From an uncultured Lachnospiraceae bacterium (GTDB lineage: Bacteria; Bacillota; Clostridia; Lachnospirales; Lachnospiraceae): a DNA stretch of 64,000 bases. The notes under the pieces are model-generated. The model was not told the DNA's origin, did not search any database, and was given only the letters and a program-made list of their open reading frames with translations. Shown piece by piece: positions 8,136 to 16,099 of the stretch (within the stretch, counting starts at the first letter, position 1; each line of letters opens with the position of its first letter). Both the position numbers and the translations under genes were made by a program. The stretch covers positions 27,144 through 91,143 of the forward strand of contig CAJTMC010000014.1 in NCBI GenBank assembly GCA_910577115.1. Reading direction: 5' to 3'.

Positions 8136-8728
8136 ACTTCATCCCCCATTATACACTTAATTTGTTGATAGGTTTCCTCCAAATTGCCATTGTTTGTTAT
8201 GACTCTTTGACAGTGTTTGCGAAACTCCCCTTCGCTAAGCTGCCCCTCCATGATATCTGCAATCTTTTGTTCACTGTACTGCCGGTTTCGCACAAGCCGT
8301 TCTTTTCTTACAGCCACATCAGAATGGATATACCAAAGCTCGTCTGCTATTTGGTCGTAATGCTCCTCTATTAAAAGCGCAGCTTCAATAAAAAAGTAAT
8401 CTGCCTGATTTTTTTCTTTTTCCTTGGCAATCTGCTCTAAAATATATTGTTTTACTGCCGGATGAATGATTGCATTGACTTTTTCTAACAGATCCCTGTC
8501 ACGAAAAATCAGCTCTGCCATTTTCTTTTTGTCGATTGCATCGTTTTCGTCTAAAATCTGCTTCCCGAAAAGTTCCACAAGCGCCTGATAACATGCCTGC
8601 CCCTTTTCATATAAAAGATGCGCCGTCTCGTCCGCCCTGATAATTCTGCAATGATAATGCTCGCCAATGTAGGAAAGCACTTGTGTCTTTCCTGCACCGA
8701 CACCGCCAGTTATTCCTATAATCTTTAT
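8132..8728 (-). CDS. coaE: Dephospho-CoA kinase, apparent ATA start
   Basis: CoaE phosphorylates dephospho-CoA in the last step of coenzyme A synthesis. The frame encodes IKIIGITGGVGAGKTQVLSYIG, a clear family N-terminus with the P-loop at residues 8-15, then IRADETAHLLYEKG and the lid FIEAALLIEEHYD. The only ATG/GTG/TTG in frame is a GTG at 8680, after the P-loop, which would give a dead protein. An ATA codon at 8728-8726 aligns with the usual initiator Met and has GGAGG 7 bases upstream, so I place the start there (198 residues, normal length). A stop codon lies in frame just upstream. It sits between polA and the FtsA-like gene. Confidence 0.88.
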   Translation of the reverse strand: MKIIGITGGVGAGKTQVLSYIGEHYHCRIIRADETAHLLYEKGQACYQALVELFGKQILDENDAIDKKKMAELIFRDRDLLEKVNAIIHPAVKQYILEQIAKEKEKNQADYFFIEAALLIEEHYDQIADELWYIHSDVAVRKERLVRNRQYSEQKIADIMEGQLSEGEFRKHCQRVITNNGNLEETYQQIKCIMGDEV

Positions 8729-8773
8729 AACAACCCCTCCATGCCGTCAGTATTGAAAACAAACAAGTTCATT

Positions 8774-11533
8774 TTATTTCGCCTCATACCAGTCTGTACC
8801 TGTATGAAGATCCGTCTCAAGTTTTACGGCAAGGCTGCACGCATTCTGCATCTCATTTGTCAGCACCTCGCGCACTGCTTCGACCTCGTCCTCTCTTGTT
8901 TCGATTAAGAGCTCATCGTGTATCTGCAAAATCAACTTCGATTTTAACCCTTTTTCTTTCAGCGCATCGAACACGTTTAGCATCGCAATTTTTATAACAT
9001 CCGCCGCCGTTCCCTGAATCGGTGAATTCATCGCAACACGCTCCCCGAACGAACGCTGCATAAAGTTTGAGGATTTCAATTCTGGAACTGGTCTTCGCCT
9101 GCCAAACATGGTTTCACAGTATCCTTTTTCTTTTGCATCTGCTACCAGCTTGTCAAGAAATCCTTTGATGCCAGGGTATGTCTTAAAATACTCGTCAATA
9201 TAGACCTTTGCCTCTTTCGGCGAAATACTGAGATCCTGACTTAGTCCAAACGAACTGATGCCGTAGACAATTCCAAAATTGACCGCCTTCGCATTCCTTC
9301 GCTGCAAATCCGTAACCTCCTCAAACGGCGTGTGGAACACCTTTGATGCAGTGATTCGGTGAATGTCCTCGTCCATCTGATATGCCTCAATCAGCTGCGC
9401 ATCACCCGACATATGGGCAAGCACGCGAAGCTCAATCTGCGAATAGTCTGCATCCATGAAAATGCAGCCTTCCTGTGGAACAAACACCTTTCGGATACGC
9501 CGTCCAAGCTCCATGCGCATTGGAATATTCTGCAGGTTCGGCTCTGTCGAACTAAGCCTGCCTGTCGCCGTAATTGTCTGTTGGAAGTTTGTGTGTATTT
9601 TGTTATCCTGTCCGATAAAAGCTGCAAGTCCGTCCGCATAGGTAGACTTTAGCTTTGTAAGCCCTCTGTATTCTAAAATATCGCTGACAACCGGATATTC
9701 GGGCGCAAGCTTTTCGAGCACATCTGCCGCTGTGGAATATCCTGTTTTTGTCTTTTTCCCCCCTGGCAGCTTTAGCTTTTCAAACAAAATTTCGCCAAGC
9801 TGTTTTGGGGAATTGATATTAAACTGTTCTCCCGCAGCTTCATGAATATTTTTTTCAAGCGCACTGATTCTTCCCGTAAGCGCTTCCCCGTAAGCCTTAA
9901 GCTCTTTCGGCTTTACAAGGATTCCTTCCCGCTCCATATCGTAAAGCACATATGTCAGCGGCATCTCAAGCTCCCGAAACAGCTTTGCCATTCCATGCTG
10001 CTCAAGCTCCCCTGCAAGAATTTCTGCCGCATGTCCAAGCACAACCGCTTCCCTTGCGAGGTGATTGATTAATTCTGTTTTGTTTGTCGTATATGCATTC
10101 TGCATATCGGACTTTCCAAATACCTCATGCCAGCTTTTCAAGGTACTGTTCAGGTATTCCCCCGCAATGTCCGCAATCTCATAATTATTTTTGAGCGGAT
10201 TGATCAGATATGCCGCAATTTTACAGTCAAATATATTTTTTGTCATTTCATGTGAGGAACACTTTTTATCGCTCTCCAATTGATCTGTAAGTAAACTTTT
10301 ATAATCGTTTTTTATATCAAAACAGCCAAGTGTCATATGCTCCGCCGTAAGGAGCTTCCTAAGCTGTGACTGAATCTCATTTTTTCTAATCGCATCACCG
10401 TTTTCCACAAAAAAGACTGTCTGCGCATTCGCCTTGCTATATAGGAAACAGCCAAGATGCGCTTTACTGTCTTCAAGCTGAAAAAACATCTGACCGTCCT
10501 TATTTGCACGATAAGCACCCTCATTCTGCTCCTCTATATTGATAATGCGAACCGCAGCGCTGCCATATTTGACTGCATTTTGTATGATGCTTTCAAGGTC
10601 CTGTTTTGTTTTAATCTCCGTTATCGTTATTTTTTTATCAAAGTCTGTTTCTCGAACACCTGCGCTCTGATTTTCAAAACGGGAAAGCATATTTTTGAAT
10701 GCCAGCCTTTTAAAAATGTCGTATGCCTCGGGTGTAAATAAAACGCCAAGCTTTGCCTTTTCGTAGGAAAAATCAATCTCTGCATTGGTGTCGATTGTCG
10801 CAAGACGTTTGCTCAAATCGGCAAGCTCCCTGTTGTTTGCAAGGCTCTCTCTGATACTCTTTTTTGATATTTCTTCGATATGTGCATAAATTTCCTTAAT
10901 CGAACCATACGTCGTCATCAGCTCTGTCGCCGTCTTTTCTCCAACCTTTGGCACACCGGGAATATTGTCCGCCGTATCACCCATTAACGCCTTTAGCTCT
11001 ATAAACTGAACAGGCGTCACCTGGTAGGTGTTTTTCACGTCGTCTGCATAATAGTCCTCAATTTCCGTTTTCCCGCCTTTTGTCTTGGGAATCCGTATTT
11101 TGATATGCTCTGTGGCAATCTGCAGCAAATCCCGGTCTCCCGATACGAGCGAAACCTCCATGCCCTCCTTCTCGGAGCGCTTTGCAATCGTCCCCAAAAG
11201 ATCGTCTGCCTCATAGCCCGGCTTTTCCACAATCTGTATCCCCATTGCACTAAGAACCTCTTTCATCACAGGCACCTGTTCGTGAAGCTCCTCGGGCATC
11301 GGCTTTCTTGTCCCTTTATATTCCTTGTACATCTCATGTCGAAATGTCGGCGCTTTCACGTCAAAGGCAACGGTTAGATAATCCGGATTTTCCTCGTCCA
11401 AAATTTTAAACAAAATATTCAAAAAGCCATAGACCGCATTTGTATGGAGCCCTGCCGAATTTGTCAGCATCGGCACCCCGTAAAATGCCCTGTTTAGAAT
11501 ACTATGGCCATCTATTAACACGATTTTACTCAT
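8774..11533 (-). CDS. polA: DNA polymerase I
   Basis: A 919-residue family A polymerase. The N-terminal 5'-3' exonuclease domain (about 1-290) has VLIDGHSILNRAFYG, EADDLLGT and GDTADNIPGVPKVGEKTA. The central 3'-5' exonuclease-like region (about 310-500) lacks an obvious DxE at its start and is probably inactive, as in many Firmicutes. The polymerase domain has DADYSQIELRVLAHMSGD (motif A), RRNAKAVNFGIVYG (motif B) and QIHDELLIE (motif C). The start is ATG 11533 with GGAGG 6 bases upstream; an adjacent ATG at 11536 is possible. It overlaps the zf-HC2 gene's stop, so the two are coupled. It fills gaps in replication and repair. Confidence 0.96.
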   Translation of the reverse strand: MSKIVLIDGHSILNRAFYGVPMLTNSAGLHTNAVYGFLNILFKILDEENPDYLTVAFDVKAPTFRHEMYKEYKGTRKPMPEELHEQVPVMKEVLSAMGIQIVEKPGYEADDLLGTIAKRSEKEGMEVSLVSGDRDLLQIATEHIKIRIPKTKGGKTEIEDYYADDVKNTYQVTPVQFIELKALMGDTADNIPGVPKVGEKTATELMTTYGSIKEIYAHIEEISKKSIRESLANNRELADLSKRLATIDTNAEIDFSYEKAKLGVLFTPEAYDIFKRLAFKNMLSRFENQSAGVRETDFDKKITITEIKTKQDLESIIQNAVKYGSAAVRIINIEEQNEGAYRANKDGQMFFQLEDSKAHLGCFLYSKANAQTVFFVENGDAIRKNEIQSQLRKLLTAEHMTLGCFDIKNDYKSLLTDQLESDKKCSSHEMTKNIFDCKIAAYLINPLKNNYEIADIAGEYLNSTLKSWHEVFGKSDMQNAYTTNKTELINHLAREAVVLGHAAEILAGELEQHGMAKLFRELEMPLTYVLYDMEREGILVKPKELKAYGEALTGRISALEKNIHEAAGEQFNINSPKQLGEILFEKLKLPGGKKTKTGYSTAADVLEKLAPEYPVVSDILEYRGLTKLKSTYADGLAAFIGQDNKIHTNFQQTITATGRLSSTEPNLQNIPMRMELGRRIRKVFVPQEGCIFMDADYSQIELRVLAHMSGDAQLIEAYQMDEDIHRITASKVFHTPFEEVTDLQRRNAKAVNFGIVYGISSFGLSQDLSISPKEAKVYIDEYFKTYPGIKGFLDKLVADAKEKGYCETMFGRRRPVPELKSSNFMQRSFGERVAMNSPIQGTAADVIKIAMLNVFDALKEKGLKSKLILQIHDELLIETREDEVEAVREVLTNEMQNACSLAVKLETDLHTGTDWYEAK

Positions 11534-11841
11534 CATGTACCTCCCAAAAACAACATGCAAAGTAGCATGGATATTAGCAAAAAAAGACCGGCCTTGAGCT
11601 GTTTTTTCCGTCTGACACGAGCCATTGTACGGTTCAACATTTCCTCCAGTTCTTTTTGCACATCAATATCATCCGCATTTTCCAGCCTGCTCATACCTTC
11701 AGACAGCAGATATTCTATTGTAAGCTCCTCCATGCATTCGTTACAGGAACGTACATGCTCTACAAATTTCTGCGCTGCACCATCGTCCAATTCATCTTTC
11801 AAAAACAGCTGGATGCAGTGCTGTGTTTCTTTACAATCCAT
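11533..11841 (-). CDS. Putative zinc-finger (zf-HC2) membrane protein
   Basis: A 102-residue protein with an anti-sigma-factor-like zinc finger: Cys3, His29, Cys33 and Cys36 (HVRSCNECME), then an acidic helix and one C-terminal membrane segment (LFLLISMLLCMLFLGG). The family usually binds ECF sigma factors, but none is encoded nearby; instead the gene overlaps polA. ATG 11841 follows AAGAGGG; a longer frame starting at 11907 has a poor ribosome site and would cover the probable promoter's start point. The partner is unknown. Confidence 0.75.
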   Translation of the reverse strand: MDCKETQHCIQLFLKDELDDGAAQKFVEHVRSCNECMEELTIEYLLSEGMSRLENADDIDVQKELEEMLNRTMARVRRKKQLKAGLFLLISMLLCMLFLGGT

Positions 11842-11902
11842 TGATACCCTCTTAACAAACCCTCTGAAGTCTTTTGTGTTTCCATAATATGTTGACACTT
11901 CT

Positions 11903-11931
11903 ATCATACATCAAGTTTTCCCGTTTTGAAA
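11903..11931 (-). promoter_or_regulatory. Probable promoter of the zf-HC2-polA-coaE operon
   Basis: Minus-strand TTTCAA (11931-11926), 17-bp spacer, TATGAT (11908-11903), about 62 bp before the zf-HC2 start. Confidence 0.5.
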
Positions 11932-12020
11932 GAAAAATTGAACAAATTTTTGGAAATTTTCGAAAAACTTCACTTTTTTACAGTTTATTATAGGAATTTT
12001 TGTGAAAAGTGCCACAAAAT

Positions 12021-12048
12021 AGGGAGTGCCGATTCCATGACACTCCCT
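12021..12048 (-). terminator. Hairpin terminator after the small ORF
   Basis: AGGGAGTG/CACTCCCT stem with a 12-base loop followed on the minus strand by ATTTTGTG. It is 60 bp past the stop of the gene at 12109. The U-tract is short. Confidence 0.55.
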
Positions 12049-12108
12049 ACCTGCTGCATTGCATTCACCAATGCCATGCATAAAATATACTCTTTTTGCA
12101 AATCCTCG

Positions 12109-12315
12109 TTACATCATACTCTCGCCGTCGCTTATTTGTTGTATCAACTGCTGCATTTCATCCTTGCTTTTTACTGATTTACTCTGCGCAATAAGCTGCT
12201 CTTTTTCGTACTCCGTAAGGTTGCTGTAATTGTCTAAGGCATTTTTATCCGCCGCCAGTCCGAAGGACAGACCAAGCGGCAGACTTGCCTGCTGCATTCC
12301 ATCTGTAAAATCCAT
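12109..12315 (-). CDS. Small conserved hypothetical protein
   Basis: A 68-residue protein, MDFTDGMQQASLPLGLSFGL then a helical part with YSNLTEYEKEQLIAQSK and a C-terminal VKSKDEMQQLIQQI. The pattern (short N-terminal LPLGF-type motif, then SKxEM near the C-terminus) resembles a small soluble family common in Clostridia whose function is unknown. The chosen ATG at 12315 has GGGGG 6 bases upstream; an ATG two codons earlier is also possible. Same strand as the GGDEF gene, 90 bp downstream of it. Confidence 0.6.
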   Translation of the reverse strand: MDFTDGMQQASLPLGLSFGLAADKNALDNYSNLTEYEKEQLIAQSKSVKSKDEMQQLIQQISDGESMM

Positions 12316-12405
12316 GATCATCCCCCATTTCTGCACAGCCTCTAAAATCGTGTTTTTATTTTGGGCTGCCGTATTATTTTCTGCATTTATGGGGTATTTA
12401 TACTG

Positions 12406-14277
12406 TTAATTATTTTTCAGTTTTTTCCTTGCCGCCTTGACTCTGTACATTTCCTCGTCTGCCGCTCTCATATAATCGTCAATTGTTTTATTTGATGCCG
12501 GATCTGTCACAATCACACCGATACTGACACAAATGTCATTTTTTTCCAATTCCGCCACCACATCTTTTTTGAATGTTTCGGGTGTGGAATTCTCTTCCAT
12601 TGGGAAAAAAGCAATAAACTCGTCTCCGCCAAACCGGTACACATATCCTTCCTTATTACATTTCCCGACTAGCACCTGTGCGATTTTTTTCAAAATCATA
12701 TCGCCCTTTTCATGTCCGTATGTATCATTGACCTGCTTAAAGTTGTCTGCATCCACAAAATTAATTACGCATTTTCTGCCATTTTTACAATACCTGCGGT
12801 ATTCCGGTTCAATCATTTCGCTGTATGCGATACGATTGTATAAACCGGTAAGCTGATCTCTGTTATAAATTTCACGCATCTTTTTATTCGCGATTTCCAG
12901 CTGCCGCTTTTTGTATAAGTTCTCCAAAGATTTTGTAATCGTACTGTGTATATCATAGAAATACGGATTGTCATACAGAAACCTTCCGTTTTTCAAAATA
13001 CTAAATCCTACGCATTTCTCCCTGAAATGAATTGGGGAATACATATAAGCGCAGCCGCTTCCGTTCGCCTCATAAAACGCAAGAAGCGCTTGTGGGTTCT
13101 TGATATCCAAAAGCTGTCCGTCATTTGCCGCATACGCTACCGTTAGGTGCTCCCAGTCATAGCAATCTGTCGCAAATACGCTTTCTGTTGCACCATCATA
13201 CAGTCTTTTGTCCAGTATAATTGCATAACCGTCACATTCCAGACTCATAAAGTAATCTGCTATCTGGAGGGAAAACGCATCATAATCCTCGCATTTTATG
13301 ATATCACTCTCAAATTTTGTGAGCAATTCTTCCCGTTCCAACCTGTCCACCTCGGAAATCACCTGATTTCTTGCATACTGTCTGTAATCAAGCAAGCCGC
13401 TGTTCGGACAGCCGCAGCTTTCTGAAAATACACAATTCGATGGCATGAAATGGTTCATGGGAACCGCTTTTCCCGCCCACACATCCACCAAAATTTCGAT
13501 TGTCTTGTTTCCGATATTTTCCCGCATATGGCTTACGGTGGTAATTTGCGGGTCAAAGTAAACTGCCTTATCAAGATTATCAAAGCCTGTTATCCTGAAA
13601 TCCTTCGGGATCTCATATCCGTATTGCTGCGCCTTATAGCAAAAGCCGGCTGCAATATTATCGTTTGCGCAGACAAAAACATCAGGAAACGTTACCGCTT
13701 TCCCTTCAAAACCTGCAAGATACTGCTCAAAATATTGAATCCCCGTAGAAAAATCATAGTCACCATACCATACCGGATTGTCGTCTCTTGAAAGCCCCAG
13801 CCTGTCAAGACTTTCCTGATAAGACAATACTCTGAGCTCGTTTTCATAATTATCCTTTGGGCCGCCTGCAAAAACAAATGTTCTGCAATTGTGTTTGTGA
13901 TACAAATGTTCCATCATGTCAGCAATCGGCTTTTTATTATCGATGCCTGCATAATAAAAACCTTCTATATGGTTTCCGATACTGACAACCGGTTTCCCGC
14001 TTTTGCGTATCATATCCACAAGCCTGTCAAAAATATTTTTGTCGGAAATATTTGTACAGTCCATAATAATACCGTCAAAAGATGATAAATCAGGCAGTGT
14101 GTAGATATTATACTCTCCCTGATTATGCATTTCGTCATGGCTCCAGTTTCCATGACAGTTGTACTGGTATAGGCAGATATCCTCGTCACTTTCTGCAATA
14201 AACTTCATCATTCCGTCTACCCACGCATAGGTTATCAGTCTTTTCCAGCCATCTGAAAATAGTGCTACTTTTTTCAT
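12406..14277 (-). CDS. Diguanylate cyclase with LacI-type ligand-binding domain
   Basis: A 623-residue soluble protein. Residues about 1-290 are a periplasmic-binding-protein fold of the LacI/GalR effector type (VALFSDGWKRLITYAWVDG, GIIMDCTNISD, DVFVCANDNIAAGF, RITGFDN), but there is no N-terminal helix-turn-helix, signal peptide or membrane segment. A middle region (about 310-450) is GAF-like. The C-terminal GGDEF domain (about 460-620) starts NRDQLTGLYNRIAY and has the intact active site RFGGDEFIAFF, so it should make c-di-GMP. A cytosolic sugar-like ligand probably controls c-di-GMP output. It has its own promoter at 14349-14378. Confidence 0.88.
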   Translation of the reverse strand: MKKVALFSDGWKRLITYAWVDGMMKFIAESDEDICLYQYNCHGNWSHDEMHNQGEYNIYTLPDLSSFDGIIMDCTNISDKNIFDRLVDMIRKSGKPVVSIGNHIEGFYYAGIDNKKPIADMMEHLYHKHNCRTFVFAGGPKDNYENELRVLSYQESLDRLGLSRDDNPVWYGDYDFSTGIQYFEQYLAGFEGKAVTFPDVFVCANDNIAAGFCYKAQQYGYEIPKDFRITGFDNLDKAVYFDPQITTVSHMRENIGNKTIEILVDVWAGKAVPMNHFMPSNCVFSESCGCPNSGLLDYRQYARNQVISEVDRLEREELLTKFESDIIKCEDYDAFSLQIADYFMSLECDGYAIILDKRLYDGATESVFATDCYDWEHLTVAYAANDGQLLDIKNPQALLAFYEANGSGCAYMYSPIHFREKCVGFSILKNGRFLYDNPYFYDIHSTITKSLENLYKKRQLEIANKKMREIYNRDQLTGLYNRIAYSEMIEPEYRRYCKNGRKCVINFVDADNFKQVNDTYGHEKGDMILKKIAQVLVGKCNKEGYVYRFGGDEFIAFFPMEENSTPETFKKDVVAELEKNDICVSIGVIVTDPASNKTIDDYMRAADEEMYRVKAARKKLKNN

Positions 14278-14348
14278 CTTTCAGCCCCCGTTCGCGACTG
14301 GTCTTTAGGCTTTTGTCTAACTGCCCGTCAGTTTGTCGTATTAGGTAT

Positions 14349-14378
14349 ATTATAGCGCAATACTGTATACAATGACAA
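14349..14378 (-). promoter_or_regulatory. Probable promoter of the GGDEF gene
   Basis: Minus-strand TTGTCA (14378-14373), 18-bp spacer, TATAAT (14354-14349). The leader contains a small AACTG-ACGGG-CAGTT hairpin. Confidence 0.6.
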
Positions 14379-14458
14379 GTTAAATCTGATGTTTCGTATT
14401 TTTTACAACAATTGAAATTACTTTCTGTATGATTTCTTTTCTACTCTATCTTTAAAAC

Positions 14459-14598
14459 TTACTTTTTTATAAACTTTTCATTAATTACTGGTTGCTCTTT
14501 CTCCGCTCCAACTATGGTAACTCCCATCACAAAAAAGCGGCAAAACACTGTTAAAAGTAACATTTTGAAAATGCCTGTCTGTTCTTTGACTGTTTCAT
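14459..14598 (-). pseudogene. Frameshifted small secreted-peptide gene
   Basis: ATG 14598 has a strong AAGGAG site but the frame (MKQSKNRQAFSKCYF) stops after 15 codons. One base shift in an A-run (CAAAATG) joins it to a second frame, MLLLTVFCRFFVMGVTIVGA followed by EKEQPVINEKFIKK, ending at 14459. Together they look like a short protein with a signal or membrane segment. The second frame could alternatively be expressed alone from ATG 14563 (34 residues). Confidence 0.45.
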
Positions 14599-14600
14599 GG

Positions 14601-14720
14601 CTATTCTCCTTCCTTAGCCGTAATATCCGCAAGCACTTTTTCTGTCGCTGCTACTATCTCATCATCCCAAAACAATAGTCCCATCTCCGAAGTTTTCTTT
14701 ACAGGTCTGCCACTTTTTAT
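14601..14720 (-). pseudogene. ORF fragment without start
   Basis: An open frame of 39 codons, IKSGRPVKKTSEMGLLFWDD then EIVAATEKVLADITAKEGE, ending in TAG directly before the next small ORF. There is no start codon ahead of it after the TAA at 14723-14721. It reads like the C-terminal part of a small regulator or toxin-antitoxin type protein that has lost its 5' part. The rest of the 14.28-14.83 kb gap shows nothing further beyond the promoter. Confidence 0.3.
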
Positions 14721-14830
14721 TTAAAGATTTATGGCAATTATCAAGAATTGGACTAATAATAAAAACACTCCCCTATGACATTTTGTTTAAATGCCATACA
14801 GGAGTATTTTTTCATAGAAATAAACAGAAT

Positions 14831-15427
14831 TTACTTATCAAATTCAGGATTAAACGCATAGAAGTTACGCGAATCAAGATTTTCCTGTGTAATGCGTAAT
14901 GCTTCGCCGAACCGCTGGAAATGCACAATCTCCCTTGCGCGCAAAAACCGGATCGGTTCGCAAACTTCAGGATCTTTTACAAGACGGAGGATATTGTCAT
15001 ATGTTGTGCGGGCTTTCTGTTCTGCTGCCAAATCTTCCGTTAAATCCGTAATCACGTCCCCTTTTGACTGAAACTCGCATGCGTTGAACGGAATGCCGCC
15101 TGCGGCCTGCGGCCAAAGCGCAAGGGTATGATCAACATAATATTTGTCAAAACCGGACTTTTCAATCTCCTCCGGTGTGAGATTTCTGGTAAGCTGGTAT
15201 ACAATCGCACAAATCATCTCAAAGTGTGCAAGCTCCTCTGTACCAATATCTGTCAAAAGTCCTGCCACCGTATTGTACGGCATTGTATAACGCTGTGCGA
15301 GATAACGCATTGATGCCGCAAGCTCTCCGTCCGGTCCGCCGTACTGTGAGATGATAACCTGTGCAATCTTTGGGTTGGTTTGCGTGATTTTTACAGGATA
15401 CTGCAATCTTTTTTCATAATTCCACAT
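14831..15427 (-). CDS. cotJC: Spore coat protein CotJC (manganese catalase family)
   Basis: A 198-residue ferritin-like protein, MWNYEKRLQYPVKITQTNPK. It keeps carboxylate/His ligands typical of the manganese-catalase fold (DGELAASMRYLAQRY, GTEELAHFEM, LAAEQKARTTYD, REIVHFQRFGEALR). CotJC is a spore coat component and may detoxify peroxide. The ATG at 15427 has GGAAGGGGG upstream and overlaps the last base of cotJB. Third gene of a cotJABC operon expressed in the mother cell in Bacillus. Confidence 0.95.
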   Translation of the reverse strand: MWNYEKRLQYPVKITQTNPKIAQVIISQYGGPDGELAASMRYLAQRYTMPYNTVAGLLTDIGTEELAHFEMICAIVYQLTRNLTPEEIEKSGFDKYYVDHTLALWPQAAGGIPFNACEFQSKGDVITDLTEDLAAEQKARTTYDNILRLVKDPEVCEPIRFLRAREIVHFQRFGEALRITQENLDSRNFYAFNPEFDK

Positions 15428-15720
15428 TAATGATAGCCCCCTTCCCACGGCCAGTCTTGTGTGGCCCACTTCCATTCTCTGCAATCCATGTCAACAATGC
15501 TTAATACCAAAGGACCATACTTTTCGGTATATTCCTGTACCATTTTATTTTTTGCCATGTTGTAGTGTTTAAATGCTTCCATTGCCTGTTGGTCGTAAGG
15601 GTGTGTATCCAAATAAAGATTAAGCTCCTTAAGCACAAAATCAACCTTTCCGATTTCCTGCAAAAGGCGTCTTCGTTCCGCGCACGTATCAGCATTACAT
15701 GTCTTATAGCCTGTATTCAT
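15427..15720 (-). CDS. cotJB: Spore coat protein CotJB
   Basis: A 97-residue CotJB protein with the family core RRRLLQEIGKVDFVLKELNL, then LDTHPYDQQAMEAF and the Trp-rich end WKWATQDWPWEGGY. It assembles into the spore coat with CotJA and CotJC. The start ATG overlaps the cotJA stop (ATGA) and its stop abuts cotJC. Confidence 0.94.
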   Translation of the reverse strand: MNTGYKTCNADTCAERRRLLQEIGKVDFVLKELNLYLDTHPYDQQAMEAFKHYNMAKNKMVQEYTEKYGPLVLSIVDMDCREWKWATQDWPWEGGYH

Positions 15721-15890
15721 GATTGAACCCTCCTTCCTGTAAACGGTTTGTTCAGTTCCGGAAAGATGGTGCCTGTTTTATAGGCTTCATCAAGGTTCTC
15801 ATACATGTTACAGTTTCTCTGCCACGGTACATATGCCATTGCCACCGGGAATTGTTCCATATAAGGCATCTGAGGTTTCCATTCCTGCAT
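15717..15890 (-). CDS. cotJA: Spore coat associated protein CotJA
   Basis: A 57-residue protein too short for most ORF callers: MQEWKPQMPYMEQFPVAMAY, then VPWQRNCNMYENLDEAYKTG and TIFPELNKPFTGRR, all hallmarks of CotJA. GAGGAG precedes the ATG at 15890. First gene of cotJABC. The spacer to the divergent spoVAF-like gene (15891-16099) holds a CATAATATG sequence that could belong to a mother-cell sigma factor promoter, but I cannot assign it firmly. Confidence 0.93.
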   Translation of the reverse strand: MQEWKPQMPYMEQFPVAMAYVPWQRNCNMYENLDEAYKTGTIFPELNKPFTGRRVQS

Positions 15891-16099
15891 AATGTCTGCA
15901 CTCCTCGATTTTTTATGTTTAATACCATATTATGTCATAAAAAGCAATTTGTTACCATCGCCAAAATTAGAAAACCAAATGAAAGTCACAAGACAACCGC
16001 GAATATTTTTAAAACGTTTGGCAATAATCAACATCAAATAAGTTCATGCCTGAATGCGCAAACGCAAATTCGCAGCTTAAGCAAGAATGGGGGAATACT

